64,000 nt of DNA from Streptomyces klenkii (GTDB lineage Bacteria; Actinomycetota; Actinomycetes; Streptomycetales; Streptomycetaceae). Within the stretch, counting starts at the first letter, position 1; every line of letters starts with the position of its first letter. The stretch is from the NCBI RefSeq assembly GCF_003626645.1, contig NZ_RBAM01000016.1, positions 48,629-112,628 on the forward strand, read 5' to 3'. A program made the position numbers and the translations under genes. Positions 25,726 to 33,727 of this stretch are shown here, in pieces. A model generated the notes under the pieces. It was given only the letters and a program-made list of their open reading frames with translations, was not told the origin of the DNA and did not search any database.

Positions 25726-26772
25726 ATGACTCAGCAGCCCGGCAGGCCCCGCACCGTGGCCGTGGCGGTCACCGACGGCATGCCGATCCTCGAACTCGCC
25801 GTGCCCTGCCACGTGTTCGGCACGCCGCGCCCCGATCTCCACACCCCCTGGTACGACTTCCGGCTCTGCAACCCCACGGAGGGCGACGCCGTCCCGGCCC
25901 GGCAGTGGTTCACCACCCACACCTCGCACGGCTACCAGGAGCTGGTCGAGGCGGACACGGTCATCGTTCCCGCCAGCGCGGACGTCCGCGGCGAGCCTCC
26001 CGCACGGCTCCTGGAGGCCGTCAGGGAGGCCCACGACCGCGGCGCGCGGATGGTCTCCCTGTGTTCGGGGGCCTTCGTCCTGGCGGCGGCCGGGCTGCTC
26101 GACGGGCGCCGCGCCGCCACGCACTGGGAGCACGCTCCGCTCCTGGCCGAGCGCTATCCCGCCGTGGACGTCGACCCCACCGTCCTCTACATCGACGACG
26201 GGGACATCCTCACCAGCGCGGGCAGCACCGCCGGCATCGACCTGTGCTTGCACCTGCTGCGCAAGGACCTGGGATCCCGGGTGGCCGGTTCGGTCGCCCG
26301 TCACCTGGTCGTCCCCGCCCACCGGCCCGGCGGGCAGGCCCAGTACATCGAGACGCCGGTGCCGCCGGCGGAGACCGACGGCGGGCTGGCCCCGCTGCTG
26401 CACTGGGCCGCCGAGCGGCTCCACCAGCCCCTCACCACCCCGCAGCTGGCCCGGCAGGCCGGCACGAGCGTACGGACGCTGATGCGGCGCTTCCATCAGT
26501 CGACGGGCACCACCCCCCTCCGGTGGCTCCAGGCCCAGCGCATCACCCGCGCCAAGGAGCTGCTGGAGACCACCGACCAGCCGATGGACAGGATCGCCGA
26601 GCAGTGCGGGCTGGGCGGCGCCGGCAACCTCCGGCTCCACTTCGCCCGCAGCGTCGGCATTCCCCCCGGCGAATACCGCCGCGCGTACCGCGCCGCGGAC
26701 AGCCGTAACGGTGCTCCCGCCGCCGGATCTTGCACCAAAGTCGGATACCCGGCCGACCTGCTCCGCAGGTAG
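25726..26772 (+). CDS. GlxA family (DJ-1/PfpI + AraC) transcriptional regulator
   Basis: A 348-residue regulator. The N-terminal DJ-1/PfpI-like domain (about 10-190) contains SLCSGAFVLAAAGLLDGRRAATHWEH; the Cys-containing elbow CSGAF is retained. The C-terminal AraC DNA-binding domain (about 225-325) has two HTHs, TTPQLARQAGTSVRTLMRRF and DRIAEQCGLGGAGNLRLHF. It is divergent from the MFS exporter and upstream of a tautomerase and a decarboxylase-like gene. That fits a small xenobiotic-response unit. Confidence 0.92.
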   Translation: MTQQPGRPRTVAVAVTDGMPILELAVPCHVFGTPRPDLHTPWYDFRLCNPTEGDAVPARQWFTTHTSHGYQELVEADTVIVPASADVRGEPPARLLEAVREAHDRGARMVSLCSGAFVLAAAGLLDGRRAATHWEHAPLLAERYPAVDVDPTVLYIDDGDILTSAGSTAGIDLCLHLLRKDLGSRVAGSVARHLVVPAHRPGGQAQYIETPVPPAETDGGLAPLLHWAAERLHQPLTTPQLARQAGTSVRTLMRRFHQSTGTTPLRWLQAQRITRAKELLETTDQPMDRIAEQCGLGGAGNLRLHFARSVGIPPGEYRRAYRAADSRNGAPAAGSCTKVGYPADLLRR

Positions 26773-26834
26773 AAACAGAGGTGACTGCCCTCGCCGGAAC
26801 CTCGCGCAGGGACCTCTCCGGGAAAAGGATCTGT

Positions 26835-27065
26835 ATGCCTGTCATCTCTGTCGACATGTTGCGCGGCCGGACCGATGCGGAGAAGGCCGCCCTGGCGCGT
26901 GAGCTCACCGACGCCTTCCAGCGCACCTGCGGGAGCGCCCGGGAACGCATCTACGTCGTCATCCACGACATTCCGCAGGAGGACTGGGCGGTCGGCGGCG
27001 AGATGTGCACGAACCTCCCCGCCTACGCTCCCCCGTCCGAGCCCGCTCCGTCCCCGGCGGGCTGA
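26835..27065 (+). CDS. 4-oxalocrotonate tautomerase-like protein
   Basis: A 76-residue tautomerase superfamily member. The catalytic N-terminal proline follows the initiator Met (MPVISVDMLRGRTDAEKAAL), and the core ERIYVVIHDIPQEDWAVGG matches the family, with a C-terminal Pro-rich tail. AAAGGAT lies upstream of the ATG. The stop is 4 bp from the next gene, so the pair is likely co-translated. It probably isomerises keto/enol intermediates of an aromatic compound; the substrate is unknown. Confidence 0.88.
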   Translation: MPVISVDMLRGRTDAEKAALARELTDAFQRTCGSARERIYVVIHDIPQEDWAVGGEMCTNLPAYAPPSEPAPSPAG

Positions 27066-27069
27066 CCGG

Positions 27070-27474
27070 ATGCCGTCCTCCGAGCGGTACGCGGAAGGCG
27101 ACCGCATCCGCAGGGAAGTCCTGGGCGACGCGCACGTGAACTCCATGCTGAGCGACTGGCCTCCGGCGAAGCCGTTGCTCGACCTGATCACGGAGTATCC
27201 CTGGGGCTCGGTCTGGGCGCGCGAGGGGCTGGACCGCCGGACGCGCAGCCTCGTCAACCTCGCTCTCCTCACCGCCTTGAACCGGCCCGAAGAGCTGCGC
27301 CTGAACGTCCACGGCGCCCTGCGCAACGGGTGCTCCGTGGAGGAGATGGCCGAAGTGGCCCTTCAGTGCGCCGCCTACGCCGGTGCTCCGGCCGGCATCG
27401 CGCTGATGAAGGCCATCCACGAGGTCCATGAGACCCATGAGGTTCACGACGTCCATGAGGCCCACGACTCCTGA
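27070..27474 (+). CDS. Carboxymuconolactone decarboxylase family protein with His-rich tail
   Basis: A 134-residue CMD/PcaC-like protein: RRTRSLVNLALLTALNRPEELRLNVHGALRNGCSVEEMAEV is the CMD core. Classical PcaC decarboxylates 4-carboxymuconolactone in the beta-ketoadipate pathway. No other pca gene is nearby, so that exact role is doubtful. The last 18 residues are six tripeptides of His-acidic-X (HEV, HET, HEV, HDV, HEA, HDS) encoded by a 9-bp tandem repeat, and this tail is not part of the family fold. It looks like the last gene of the GlxA-tautomerase-CMD unit. Confidence 0.87.
   Translation: MPSSERYAEGDRIRREVLGDAHVNSMLSDWPPAKPLLDLITEYPWGSVWAREGLDRRTRSLVNLALLTALNRPEELRLNVHGALRNGCSVEEMAEVALQCAAYAGAPAGIALMKAIHEVHETHEVHDVHEAHDS
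27418..27471 (+). repeat. 9-bp tandem repeat coding a His/acidic tail
   Basis: Six in-frame copies of a CAYGAGGTC-like unit encode six His-(Glu/Asp)-X triplets at the C-terminus of the CMD-like protein. The repeat could be a metal-binding appendage or a simple slippage product. Confidence 0.85.
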
Positions 27475-27497
27475 GCCGGAGCACAGAGGAACGACAA

Positions 27498-27535
27498 GGG
27501 GCGGGCCCGGGGAACTCCCCCGGGCCCGCCCCTTT
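27498..27535. terminator. 15-bp stem terminator with T tract
   Basis: GGGGCGGGCCCGGGG pairs perfectly with CCCCGGGCCCGCCCC across the loop AACTC and is followed by TTT on the plus strand. It separates the convergent CMD and flavoprotein genes. Confidence 0.85.
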
Positions 27536-27558
27536 GCTCCGGCCGTCCGGCGGCGCCG

Positions 27559-29544
27559 TCAGTGCACGGGCGCCGGCAGCTCCGCGTCCCGCTCGGCGGC
27601 GCTCCCGGATGCGGTGAGGCGGTTCAGGCCCTGCTTGAGGCAGGACCGGGCGATGGAGTCGCCCTGGAGCAGCGTGCGGGAGTTGACGTGCGGCCGGGCG
27701 CCGATCGCGGTGACCCACTGCACCGACTCCACCGGAGGACCGTAGGAGAAGCGGGCCGGGTGGGGAACGCCCCGGCCGTCGATGACCTGGAAGGTCACGT
27801 CCGTGACGTCCAGGCCGCCGGTCTCGTAGCCGGGGCCCTCCTCGTCGGGGATGAAGTGGGCCCGGCATCCCCCGGCGGCGTGCAGCGAAGCCAGCAGCGG
27901 GTCGGTGGCCCGGCGCACGTCGGTCACCGGCAGGTGGGCCTCGACGAGCGCCGTCACCCGGACCGGCGCGCCCGGCACCCGGGGCGAGCCGACCAGGAAC
28001 GCGCCGGCCTCGTCGTCGGCCGTCACCTTCATACGGGGGCCGAGCAGCTGGACGACCCCCGCCTCGACCAGGGCACGGAGCTGCCGGACGCGCGCGGCCG
28101 GCGGTCCGCTGGCGGCGTAGTTGTTCAGCCCGCTGAACCACCGGTCGATGTGGTCCCGGTAGGAGGCACCGCTCAGGCCCCGGTGGGAGATCACCTGCCG
28201 CACCTCGTCGCGCAGGTCGCGCATGACCGCCGCGGCCGCCTTGACGGCGCTGGTGGCCGGGCCCAGGTCCGAGTGCCGCAGGTCCTCGTCGAGGACGGCG
28301 AGGATCCACGCGCGGTAGTCGGCGGAGCCGGTGAACTCGCGCCGGTCCGCGGGACGGTCGAGCGCCTCCCAGTTCCAGCGCAGCTCCGGATCGGGCACCA
28401 GGTCGCTCAGGAGCGCCTCCATCTCCGGGGATCCCCAGGCGTGGCGCGGGTACTCGGCCAGCAGCCGGGCGTGGCCGGCCGGGTCGCCGGTCCGCAGCAG
28501 CATCTTGTAGTAGTTCCAGGCGACCTCCTTCGCCACGAGGGGAAACAGGTCACGCATGAAGTCGGTGCGGCCGGTGCCCGCCGGGCCCCTCAGCCGGGCG
28601 ATCTCGTCGGCGGACAGGAACGTCGCCCGGTAGCGGGGCACGATCTCCTGGCGGATCTCCGCCCGCGCGCGGTACGGGACGCCCCGTCCCGAACCGGCGT
28701 GGACGACCGGCTCGTCGCCGCTGGGCAGATAGGTCAGCCCGCCGTCGGAACCGGGGACGAAGCGCCCTCCCCTGCCCTCGGTGAGCAGGGCCATGTAGTC
28801 GTAGAAGTTCAGCCCGAGCCCCCGCAGGGCGACGGGCTGCCCCGCACCGATCGGCGCCAGGTCCGCCTCCGCCGGGCTGCTCGGCGGTACGTAGTGCAGA
28901 CCGTGACGGCCGGCGAAGCCGGCGAGCTCGCGCTGCCCGCCCACGGGCTCGACGTCGTAGTGCCCCTGCGCGAGGACCACCGCGTCGACCGTCAGCGGCA
29001 GGTCCCGGCCTTCCAGGAACACCTGCTGCGCGCCGTCCGCGCACTCGGTGAGCGACGTCGCCCGCGTACGGTGCACCTGGACCCGGACTCCGGACGGAGC
29101 GTTGCGCACGATGTGGGCGAAGGCCCAGCCGAGGTACTCCCCCTGGAACGCCCGCGAGGCGTACGACCACGGTTCCATCTCCGCGGCCTCGGCCTTCGCC
29201 TCCTCGCTCACGTCGGTGACCTCGCCCCCGGCGACCATGCGCGCCCACTGGTACTGGGTGGGCCCGGGCGTCAGCGGGCCCTCGCAGGTGACGGTGTCGT
29301 CGGTGAACACGGTCACGTCGCCGGCGACGGTGTTCATCAGCAGCCGGCGCGACTGGCCGAGCTGCCACACCCGCCCGCCTCCCGCGGGGTAGGGATCGAC
29401 GACGTGCACCTCCACCGGCGCGTCCCCCGCGACTTCGGAGGCGTTGGCGCAGACGCGCTCCAGCGCCACGGTCCCCCTGGGCCCGGCACCGACGATGCAG
29501 ATGCGTATGGGTACTGCTTCCGTTGACGTACTCAGGGCGGTCAC
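27559..29544 (-). CDS. FAD/NAD(P)-binding flavoprotein
   Basis: A 661-residue flavoprotein of the large FAD/NAD(P)-binding family. The N-terminal dinucleotide motif is ICIVGAGPRGTVALERV, with a second nucleotide-binding segment around VALRGLGLNFYDYM. The GTG start is inside the stop of the mutase E gene (GTGA overlap), so it is translationally coupled to it. It may oxidise or N-hydroxylate a product made from methylaspartate. The reaction is not deducible from sequence, and no transmembrane segment or signal peptide is present. Confidence 0.82.
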   Translation of the reverse strand: MTALSTSTEAVPIRICIVGAGPRGTVALERVCANASEVAGDAPVEVHVVDPYPAGGGRVWQLGQSRRLLMNTVAGDVTVFTDDTVTCEGPLTPGPTQYQWARMVAGGEVTDVSEEAKAEAAEMEPWSYASRAFQGEYLGWAFAHIVRNAPSGVRVQVHRTRATSLTECADGAQQVFLEGRDLPLTVDAVVLAQGHYDVEPVGGQRELAGFAGRHGLHYVPPSSPAEADLAPIGAGQPVALRGLGLNFYDYMALLTEGRGGRFVPGSDGGLTYLPSGDEPVVHAGSGRGVPYRARAEIRQEIVPRYRATFLSADEIARLRGPAGTGRTDFMRDLFPLVAKEVAWNYYKMLLRTGDPAGHARLLAEYPRHAWGSPEMEALLSDLVPDPELRWNWEALDRPADRREFTGSADYRAWILAVLDEDLRHSDLGPATSAVKAAAAVMRDLRDEVRQVISHRGLSGASYRDHIDRWFSGLNNYAASGPPAARVRQLRALVEAGVVQLLGPRMKVTADDEAGAFLVGSPRVPGAPVRVTALVEAHLPVTDVRRATDPLLASLHAAGGCRAHFIPDEEGPGYETGGLDVTDVTFQVIDGRGVPHPARFSYGPPVESVQWVTAIGARPHVNSRTLLQGDSIARSCLKQGLNRLTASGSAAERDAELPAPVH

Positions 29545-30941
29545 TCGGAGTCCTCTCGCTTCATTTCCCGGAAGAGGGTGGGGAAGTAGTTGATGTCGTC
29601 GGTGAGGCCGGTCAGCAGGGACCCGATGACGGGGCCCGTGCTGCCGGCGCCCTTCAGGAGGTCGCTGTTGTGCCGCCGGGTGCGGTCGCCGAACGGGAGG
29701 GAGCCCGTGGACAGGTAGCGGATGGCGCCCTCGGCGTCGCGCTTGGGGATGATCTCGGACTTGGCGTAGCGGCTGGCGCTGAAGGGGATGTCCAGGCGGC
29801 CGGCCGCGAACGCGTCGGCTATGGCGGTCATGGTGTCGGGTGCGGCGAGGACGGGTTCGACGATGTCGGCGACCTCGTCGACGATCCAGGCGAGCTCGTC
29901 GGCGACGCGTTCCTCGTCGGCCTTGACGAAGTCCAGGAGCGGCGAGTTGGCGCGGTCGGCCAGCCGCAGCCCGTCGACGTTGGCACGGGTGTCGGGGATG
30001 CCGAACGCTTCCTGGTAGGTCTTGGTGATGAGTTTGGAGGCCCCGCCGAGGCGGGCGACGAGGGCCCCGTAGAAGATCAGGTCCTCCGCGTTGCCGCGCT
30101 TCTTGGGGAAGACCCCCATGAATTCGTGGAGGACGGCGTGCACGTCCACCCCGGGCGGCAGGTAGGTGCGGGCGAGGACGGGGATCGCCCGCAGCGCGGC
30201 GACGTCCTGGACGAGGTGGCCGCTCTGCGGGTAGGACACGGAAATGCAGCGCACCCCGGCGCGGGCGGCGAGCACCGCTTCGAGGACGCTGATCGCGAGG
30301 CTGATCGAGGGCGGGACGAGCACGGCGGTCAGGGTGCCGAAGAGCTCGCGGTCGATGATCAGGCCGAGGCCGGCGAGTTCGCCGCACACCGTGTCGACGT
30401 CGTGCCACGCGGCCAGCGACTCCGCGAGCGGGACCGCCTTGGAGTACGGCAGGTTGTAGGAGATGCCGCCGCCCTCGAAGGAGGTGATGCCGGAGGCCAC
30501 GGCGACGTCGAAGAGGATGCGGGCGTCGGGCGAGCCGTGGCGGATCTCCAGCGGGGCGGTGACCGACTCGTTGATGTCCCTGCCGCGGAGGTAGCCGTGG
30601 CTGACCAGGGGGTAGCCGTTGAGGTCGGCCGGCGCCCGGTTGAGGGAGCGCAGGGCCTGCTCGAAGCGTTTCAGGCGGGTGTGCGAGTCGATGGTGAGCG
30701 TGAGGATGTCGGGCTGCGCCTGGTCCTCGAGTTCGCGCAGGAGGGCCTTCATCTCCTCGTGGCCGCCGACGCCGCAGCGCGGCTGGATGGCGACCCGGCC
30801 CGCGTCGCGGGCGTCCATGAGGACGCGGGCGGCCGTGGGCTTGCCGAGGGAGCCGATGTAGTCGACGGACTCCGCGAGGGGCGGCAGGGTGTCCGCGCCG
30901 GGGCTCCCGGAGTGCCCCGGCAGGTAGCTGATCTTCGTCAT
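29541..30941 (-). CDS. glmE: Methylaspartate (glutamate) mutase, catalytic E subunit
   Basis: A 466-residue TIM-barrel subunit of adenosylcobalamin-dependent glutamate mutase, which interconverts L-glutamate and (2S,3S)-3-methylaspartate. Family-typical segments are AIQPRCGVGGHEEM, TLTIDSHTRLKRF, GYPLVSHGYLRGRDINE, LEIRHGSPDAR and EGGGISYNLPYSK. Length is close to clostridial GlmE (about 480). It overlaps the S-subunit gene upstream by ATGA and the flavoprotein gene downstream by GTGA. In actinomycetes this mutase supplies 3-methylaspartate-derived units to antibiotics. Confidence 0.94.
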   Translation of the reverse strand: MTKISYLPGHSGSPGADTLPPLAESVDYIGSLGKPTAARVLMDARDAGRVAIQPRCGVGGHEEMKALLRELEDQAQPDILTLTIDSHTRLKRFEQALRSLNRAPADLNGYPLVSHGYLRGRDINESVTAPLEIRHGSPDARILFDVAVASGITSFEGGGISYNLPYSKAVPLAESLAAWHDVDTVCGELAGLGLIIDRELFGTLTAVLVPPSISLAISVLEAVLAARAGVRCISVSYPQSGHLVQDVAALRAIPVLARTYLPPGVDVHAVLHEFMGVFPKKRGNAEDLIFYGALVARLGGASKLITKTYQEAFGIPDTRANVDGLRLADRANSPLLDFVKADEERVADELAWIVDEVADIVEPVLAAPDTMTAIADAFAAGRLDIPFSASRYAKSEIIPKRDAEGAIRYLSTGSLPFGDRTRRHNSDLLKGAGSTGPVIGSLLTGLTDDINYFPTLFREMKREDSE

Positions 30942-31384
30942 GAGGCCACGGGCAGGCGCTGCCGGTCCGCCGTGCGGTCCGACCGCAGCTCGTCGAGTGC
31001 GGGCAGGAGCTGGGCCGGGTCCTCCAGGATGAGGTCGACGCCCAGGTCGTGGAGGCGCTCCAGGTCCCTGGGGTCCTTCCTGCTGCCGACGGAGAGGTTG
31101 CCCCCGACGATGACGGGGCAGGTGATGCGGCCGGCCTCGCGTGCGGCGGGCAGGTCGCGCAGGTCCTCGTGGACGTGGCCGTTGAGGCTGCCGATGATGA
31201 CGGCTTCGGCTTCGGGGTGCTGCTCGCAGGCCTGGGCGAACTCCTCGACGGGCGTGCAGGTGCCGAGGTTCTCGACCTCGAAGCCGAGGCCGCGCAGGGC
31301 GTGGGCGATGAGGTGATTGGCGACAGCATGGCTGTCGCTGGCGGCGACTCCGAGGATGACGAGACGGCGTTCGCTGTGCGACAT
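30938..31384 (-). CDS. glmS: Methylaspartate mutase, B12-binding S subunit
   Basis: A 148-residue Rossmann-like cobalamin-binding subunit partnering the E subunit. The start at MSHSERRL gives the normal family N-terminus. The cobalt-ligating motif is Asp17-Ser-His19-Ala-Val-Ala22, where the family DxHxxG usually ends in Gly; the lower-axial His is retained. Later segments GSLNGHVHEDL and VGGNLSVG match the B12-nucleotide pocket. The gene follows the desaturase by 70 bp and overlaps glmE by 4 bp. Confidence 0.92.
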   Translation of the reverse strand: MSHSERRLVILGVAASDSHAVANHLIAHALRGLGFEVENLGTCTPVEEFAQACEQHPEAEAVIIGSLNGHVHEDLRDLPAAREAGRITCPVIVGGNLSVGSRKDPRDLERLHDLGVDLILEDPAQLLPALDELRSDRTADRQRLPVAS

Positions 31385-31454
31385 GGGAATGCTGCTCCTT
31401 CGGGGGGTGACGATGCCGAGCGTGGTGGGGGCGCGCCGTTGGACCGGTCCGGAG

Positions 31455-32672
31455 TCAGTCGTCGAAGGCGGCGAAGAGCTCGCGCTTGCTGACCGAGCGC
31501 AGCCGGGCGACGTCGTACTCCGCGGCATCGGCGACCGCCAGGGAGTCGAAGACGTAGTTGATCGCCGGGACCAGGCCCCACACCTCGTGGTACGGGGGCC
31601 AGCCGGGGTGCCCCGCGTCGGCGTCCTGCCGGCGGGCGAAGAGGTAGTCGGCCCAGGTGCGGCTCGACGGCGCGCGGTGGTGGTAGTCGTGGACGACGGT
31701 GTCGCCGGTGAGGACCAGGTAGCGCGAGGGGGCGTGGACGAACAGCATGCGCAGGGTCCAGCGGGCCCAGGCCAGGGTGCGCCGGCCGGCGGGGAGCGCC
31801 CGGTCGGGGGCGGCTTCGCCGATGAAGATGGCGTTGGTCAGGGACGCGAAGTACTCACGGCCGCGCCGGACTTCGGTGCCGGCCGGGGGGAAGGTGTGCT
31901 TGACGCACAGCCGCAGGGTGTTGCTGACCTGGAAGAGCGGGATCAGCGGGACGAACCAGACGACGAGCAGGGCGTCCCAGGTGCCGGTGGCGATCGTGGC
32001 GGCGGCCGCGGCGCCGTAGAGCAGTACGGAGGTGGCCTTCTCGCTCGTCGCCGACTTGTTCCAGAAGGAGCGGGTCCGGGCGACGGCGAAGGCGAAGTGG
32101 AAGCGCGGTGAGCCGAGCTTCGCCAGCACACGGCGCCACATCTGACGTCGCGTCATGCCCGGGTGCAGGCCGAGGCTGACGAGGAACGCCTGCACGGTGG
32201 GGTCGCGAAGCGTCATGTGGTGAGCGGCGTGGTGGTCGCTGACGTGCTCACGGCTGTACCGCTCGAAGTTCTGGATGATCAGCAGGCTGGAAGTGGCCCG
32301 GCCGATGGCGGCGTCGAGGGTGCGCCTGCGGTACATGTTCTTGTGGGAGCACTGGTGGTAGACCATCATGCGCAGGTTGCGCATGCCGTGCAGGGTGACG
32401 GCCCAGCCGGGCAGCAGCAGGAACAGGAACCAGGACCCCAGCGCCCACCCGGTCGCCCCGATGCCGGCTCCCACGGCCATCGCGGCGACCGCGGCGACCA
32501 GGTGATAGGTCGGCGACCAGCCGAACGGGGCCTGTCCGGCCAGGGGTTTGCCCGTGAAGACGGTGAGCGGGGCCTGGAGGAGCCCCGGCAGGCTCCTCAT
32601 GGTCTCCCTCGGGTCGCGAGCCTCGGCGGTGGCCGGGCCCGCCTGCCGCGGATGGGCATCGGTGACGGACAC
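31455..32672 (-). CDS. Membrane fatty acid desaturase-like diiron enzyme
   Basis: A 405-residue integral membrane desaturase/hydroxylase superfamily protein with several hydrophobic helices. The three His boxes are HQCSH (106-110), HVSDHHAAHH (143-152) and HDYHH (328-332). It heads the mutase operon. Members desaturate or hydroxylate acyl chains or small molecules. With a glutamate mutase and a flavoprotein downstream, the substrate may be a free or carrier-bound metabolite rather than membrane lipid; that is inference. Confidence 0.88.
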   Translation of the reverse strand: MSVTDAHPRQAGPATAEARDPRETMRSLPGLLQAPLTVFTGKPLAGQAPFGWSPTYHLVAAVAAMAVGAGIGATGWALGSWFLFLLLPGWAVTLHGMRNLRMMVYHQCSHKNMYRRRTLDAAIGRATSSLLIIQNFERYSREHVSDHHAAHHMTLRDPTVQAFLVSLGLHPGMTRRQMWRRVLAKLGSPRFHFAFAVARTRSFWNKSATSEKATSVLLYGAAAAATIATGTWDALLVVWFVPLIPLFQVSNTLRLCVKHTFPPAGTEVRRGREYFASLTNAIFIGEAAPDRALPAGRRTLAWARWTLRMLFVHAPSRYLVLTGDTVVHDYHHRAPSSRTWADYLFARRQDADAGHPGWPPYHEVWGLVPAINYVFDSLAVADAAEYDVARLRSVSKRELFAAFDD

Positions 32673-32795
32673 GTACTCTCCTGGATCGATCCGGGTCTGT
32701 CATTCCTGGACTTTCCTGGAATGGCCCTCCGGCGCCCTCCGGAGGACGGACAAGGGCGGCGGCCGTGGGAATCGACGTCGCGGAGCATGAGCGAC

Positions 32796-32830
32796 GCCCC
32801 CGGCCCCCGATATCGCCGGGGGCCGGGGGC
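32796..32830. terminator. 14-bp perfect stem terminator
   Basis: GCCCCCGGCCCCCG pairs with CGGGGGCCGGGGGC around a 7-base loop. It lies 30 bp downstream of the LuxR-type gene and upstream of the desaturase gene, so the mutase operon likely has its own promoter at 32673-32795. Confidence 0.75.
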
Positions 32831-32859
32831 GGAACGTCCGGCCGCCGCCTGGAAGATTT

Positions 32860-33153
32860 CTATCGGACCTCGCAGCCGGCGGCCATTGGACTTTCGTTGA
32901 AGAGCTGGTGCGCGTAGGAGACCAGCCCCGCCTGGAGCCGGGACTCGACGCGGAGCTTGCCGAGAATCTGTGCCACGTGCGCCTTGACCGTGCCTTCGGT
33001 CACCTGAAGTCGTGTGGAAATACTGCGGTTCGAATGACCGGCCCCCAGCAGCAAGAACACCTGGCATTCCCGGTCGGTCAGCAGGCCGATGCGCCGGCGC
33101 TGCTCGAGCCACGATTCCTGCTCAACGGTTTCAGTGCCGATCATGCCTTCCAC
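32860..33153 (-). CDS. LuxR-type HTH regulator (small)
   Basis: A protein of about 97 residues that is essentially one GerE/LuxR HTH: LLTDRECQVFLLLGAGHSNRSISTRLQVTEGTVKAHVAQILGKL. No receiver or ligand domain fits before it. I chose the GTG at 33153. The ATG at 33144 is equally possible. An extended frame to 33372 runs through AT-rich, non-coding-like DNA. It lies directly upstream of the desaturase/mutase operon in the same direction and is the likely pathway regulator. It contains no TTA codon. Confidence 0.82.
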   Translation of the reverse strand: MEGMIGTETVEQESWLEQRRRIGLLTDRECQVFLLLGAGHSNRSISTRLQVTEGTVKAHVAQILGKLRVESRLQAGLVSYAHQLFNESPMAAGCEVR

Positions 33154-33727
33154 TGCAACAACACCCCCATTTAAGCGCAGCACTCGGGACACCCATGACG
33201 AAAGAATGACCAGCCTACAGTTCGGCAACTCTTTGCCTCGACAAAAGCCTCGTAAAATGTGTGCCCCATGCATGGACATTTCGCCTGATTGCCTGTCATA
33301 GACGTACCAAGCATCGACGAAAACCCCGGGATTACCCAGTACGGGGAAGTTGAAACTAATCCTTAGTTTCAACTTCCGAGGCAGATTTCAACCGGGCCGT
33401 TAGCCGGTTTTCCGATCGATCACAGAAGGTCGATAGACGCGCACACAGCGCGACGACGAAACGGGAAACGACGGACGCGCCGCACGGACTCCCCAGGTGC
33501 ATTCTGAAGGCTCTTCACCGGCTCAAATAGCGGCCCGCCGGCGGGCGCCGACCGGGCGTTTCGGCGGCACCGCCTCCCACGGCCGGGCGCCGCACCGCCC
33601 GGCCGTCCCGCATCGAGCTGCAGCCGTATCTTTTCCCGCCCTCGAACACGACAGTCTCCGGAATTTACCCGAAAATCGCTGGGGAAATCCGTAGAAATTC
33701 TGTGGCGCCCGCCGCCCCCGGGCGCCC
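33154..33727. other. 570-bp AT-richer intergenic region
   Basis: This gap between the LuxR-type gene and the ArsR gene (both minus strand) is markedly less GC-rich than its surroundings. It carries a 15-bp perfect inverted repeat at 33345-33377. It should contain the LuxR gene promoter. I see no convincing gene; the open frames have poor codon bias. Confidence 0.6.
33345..33377. repeat. Perfect 15-bp inverted repeat, 3-bp spacer
   Basis: GGAAGTTGAAACTAA, TCC, TTAGTTTCAACTTCC. The AT-rich arms contrast with the G/C-rich terminators elsewhere in the window, and no T tract follows. It sits about 190 bp upstream of the LuxR-type gene start and is a candidate operator or leader hairpin. Confidence 0.8.

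Noticed and set aside
1520..31384. PanD decarboxylating 3-methylaspartate from the mutase operon to a beta-amino acid starter
   Set aside because: The genes are 29 kb apart on separate transcripts, and no ligase or transferase of that pathway is present; not supportable beyond speculation.
27559..31581. A 1340-codon frame spanning the flavoprotein and continuing across the mutase genes
   Set aside because: Only the part up to 29544 is the flavoprotein; the rest is a wrong-frame read of glmE/glmS, which are strong genes.
33154..33372. Longer N-terminus for the LuxR-type protein
   Set aside because: The extension runs through AT-rich DNA and into the 15-bp inverted repeat; codon bias is non-coding, so the start is placed at 33153 or 33144.
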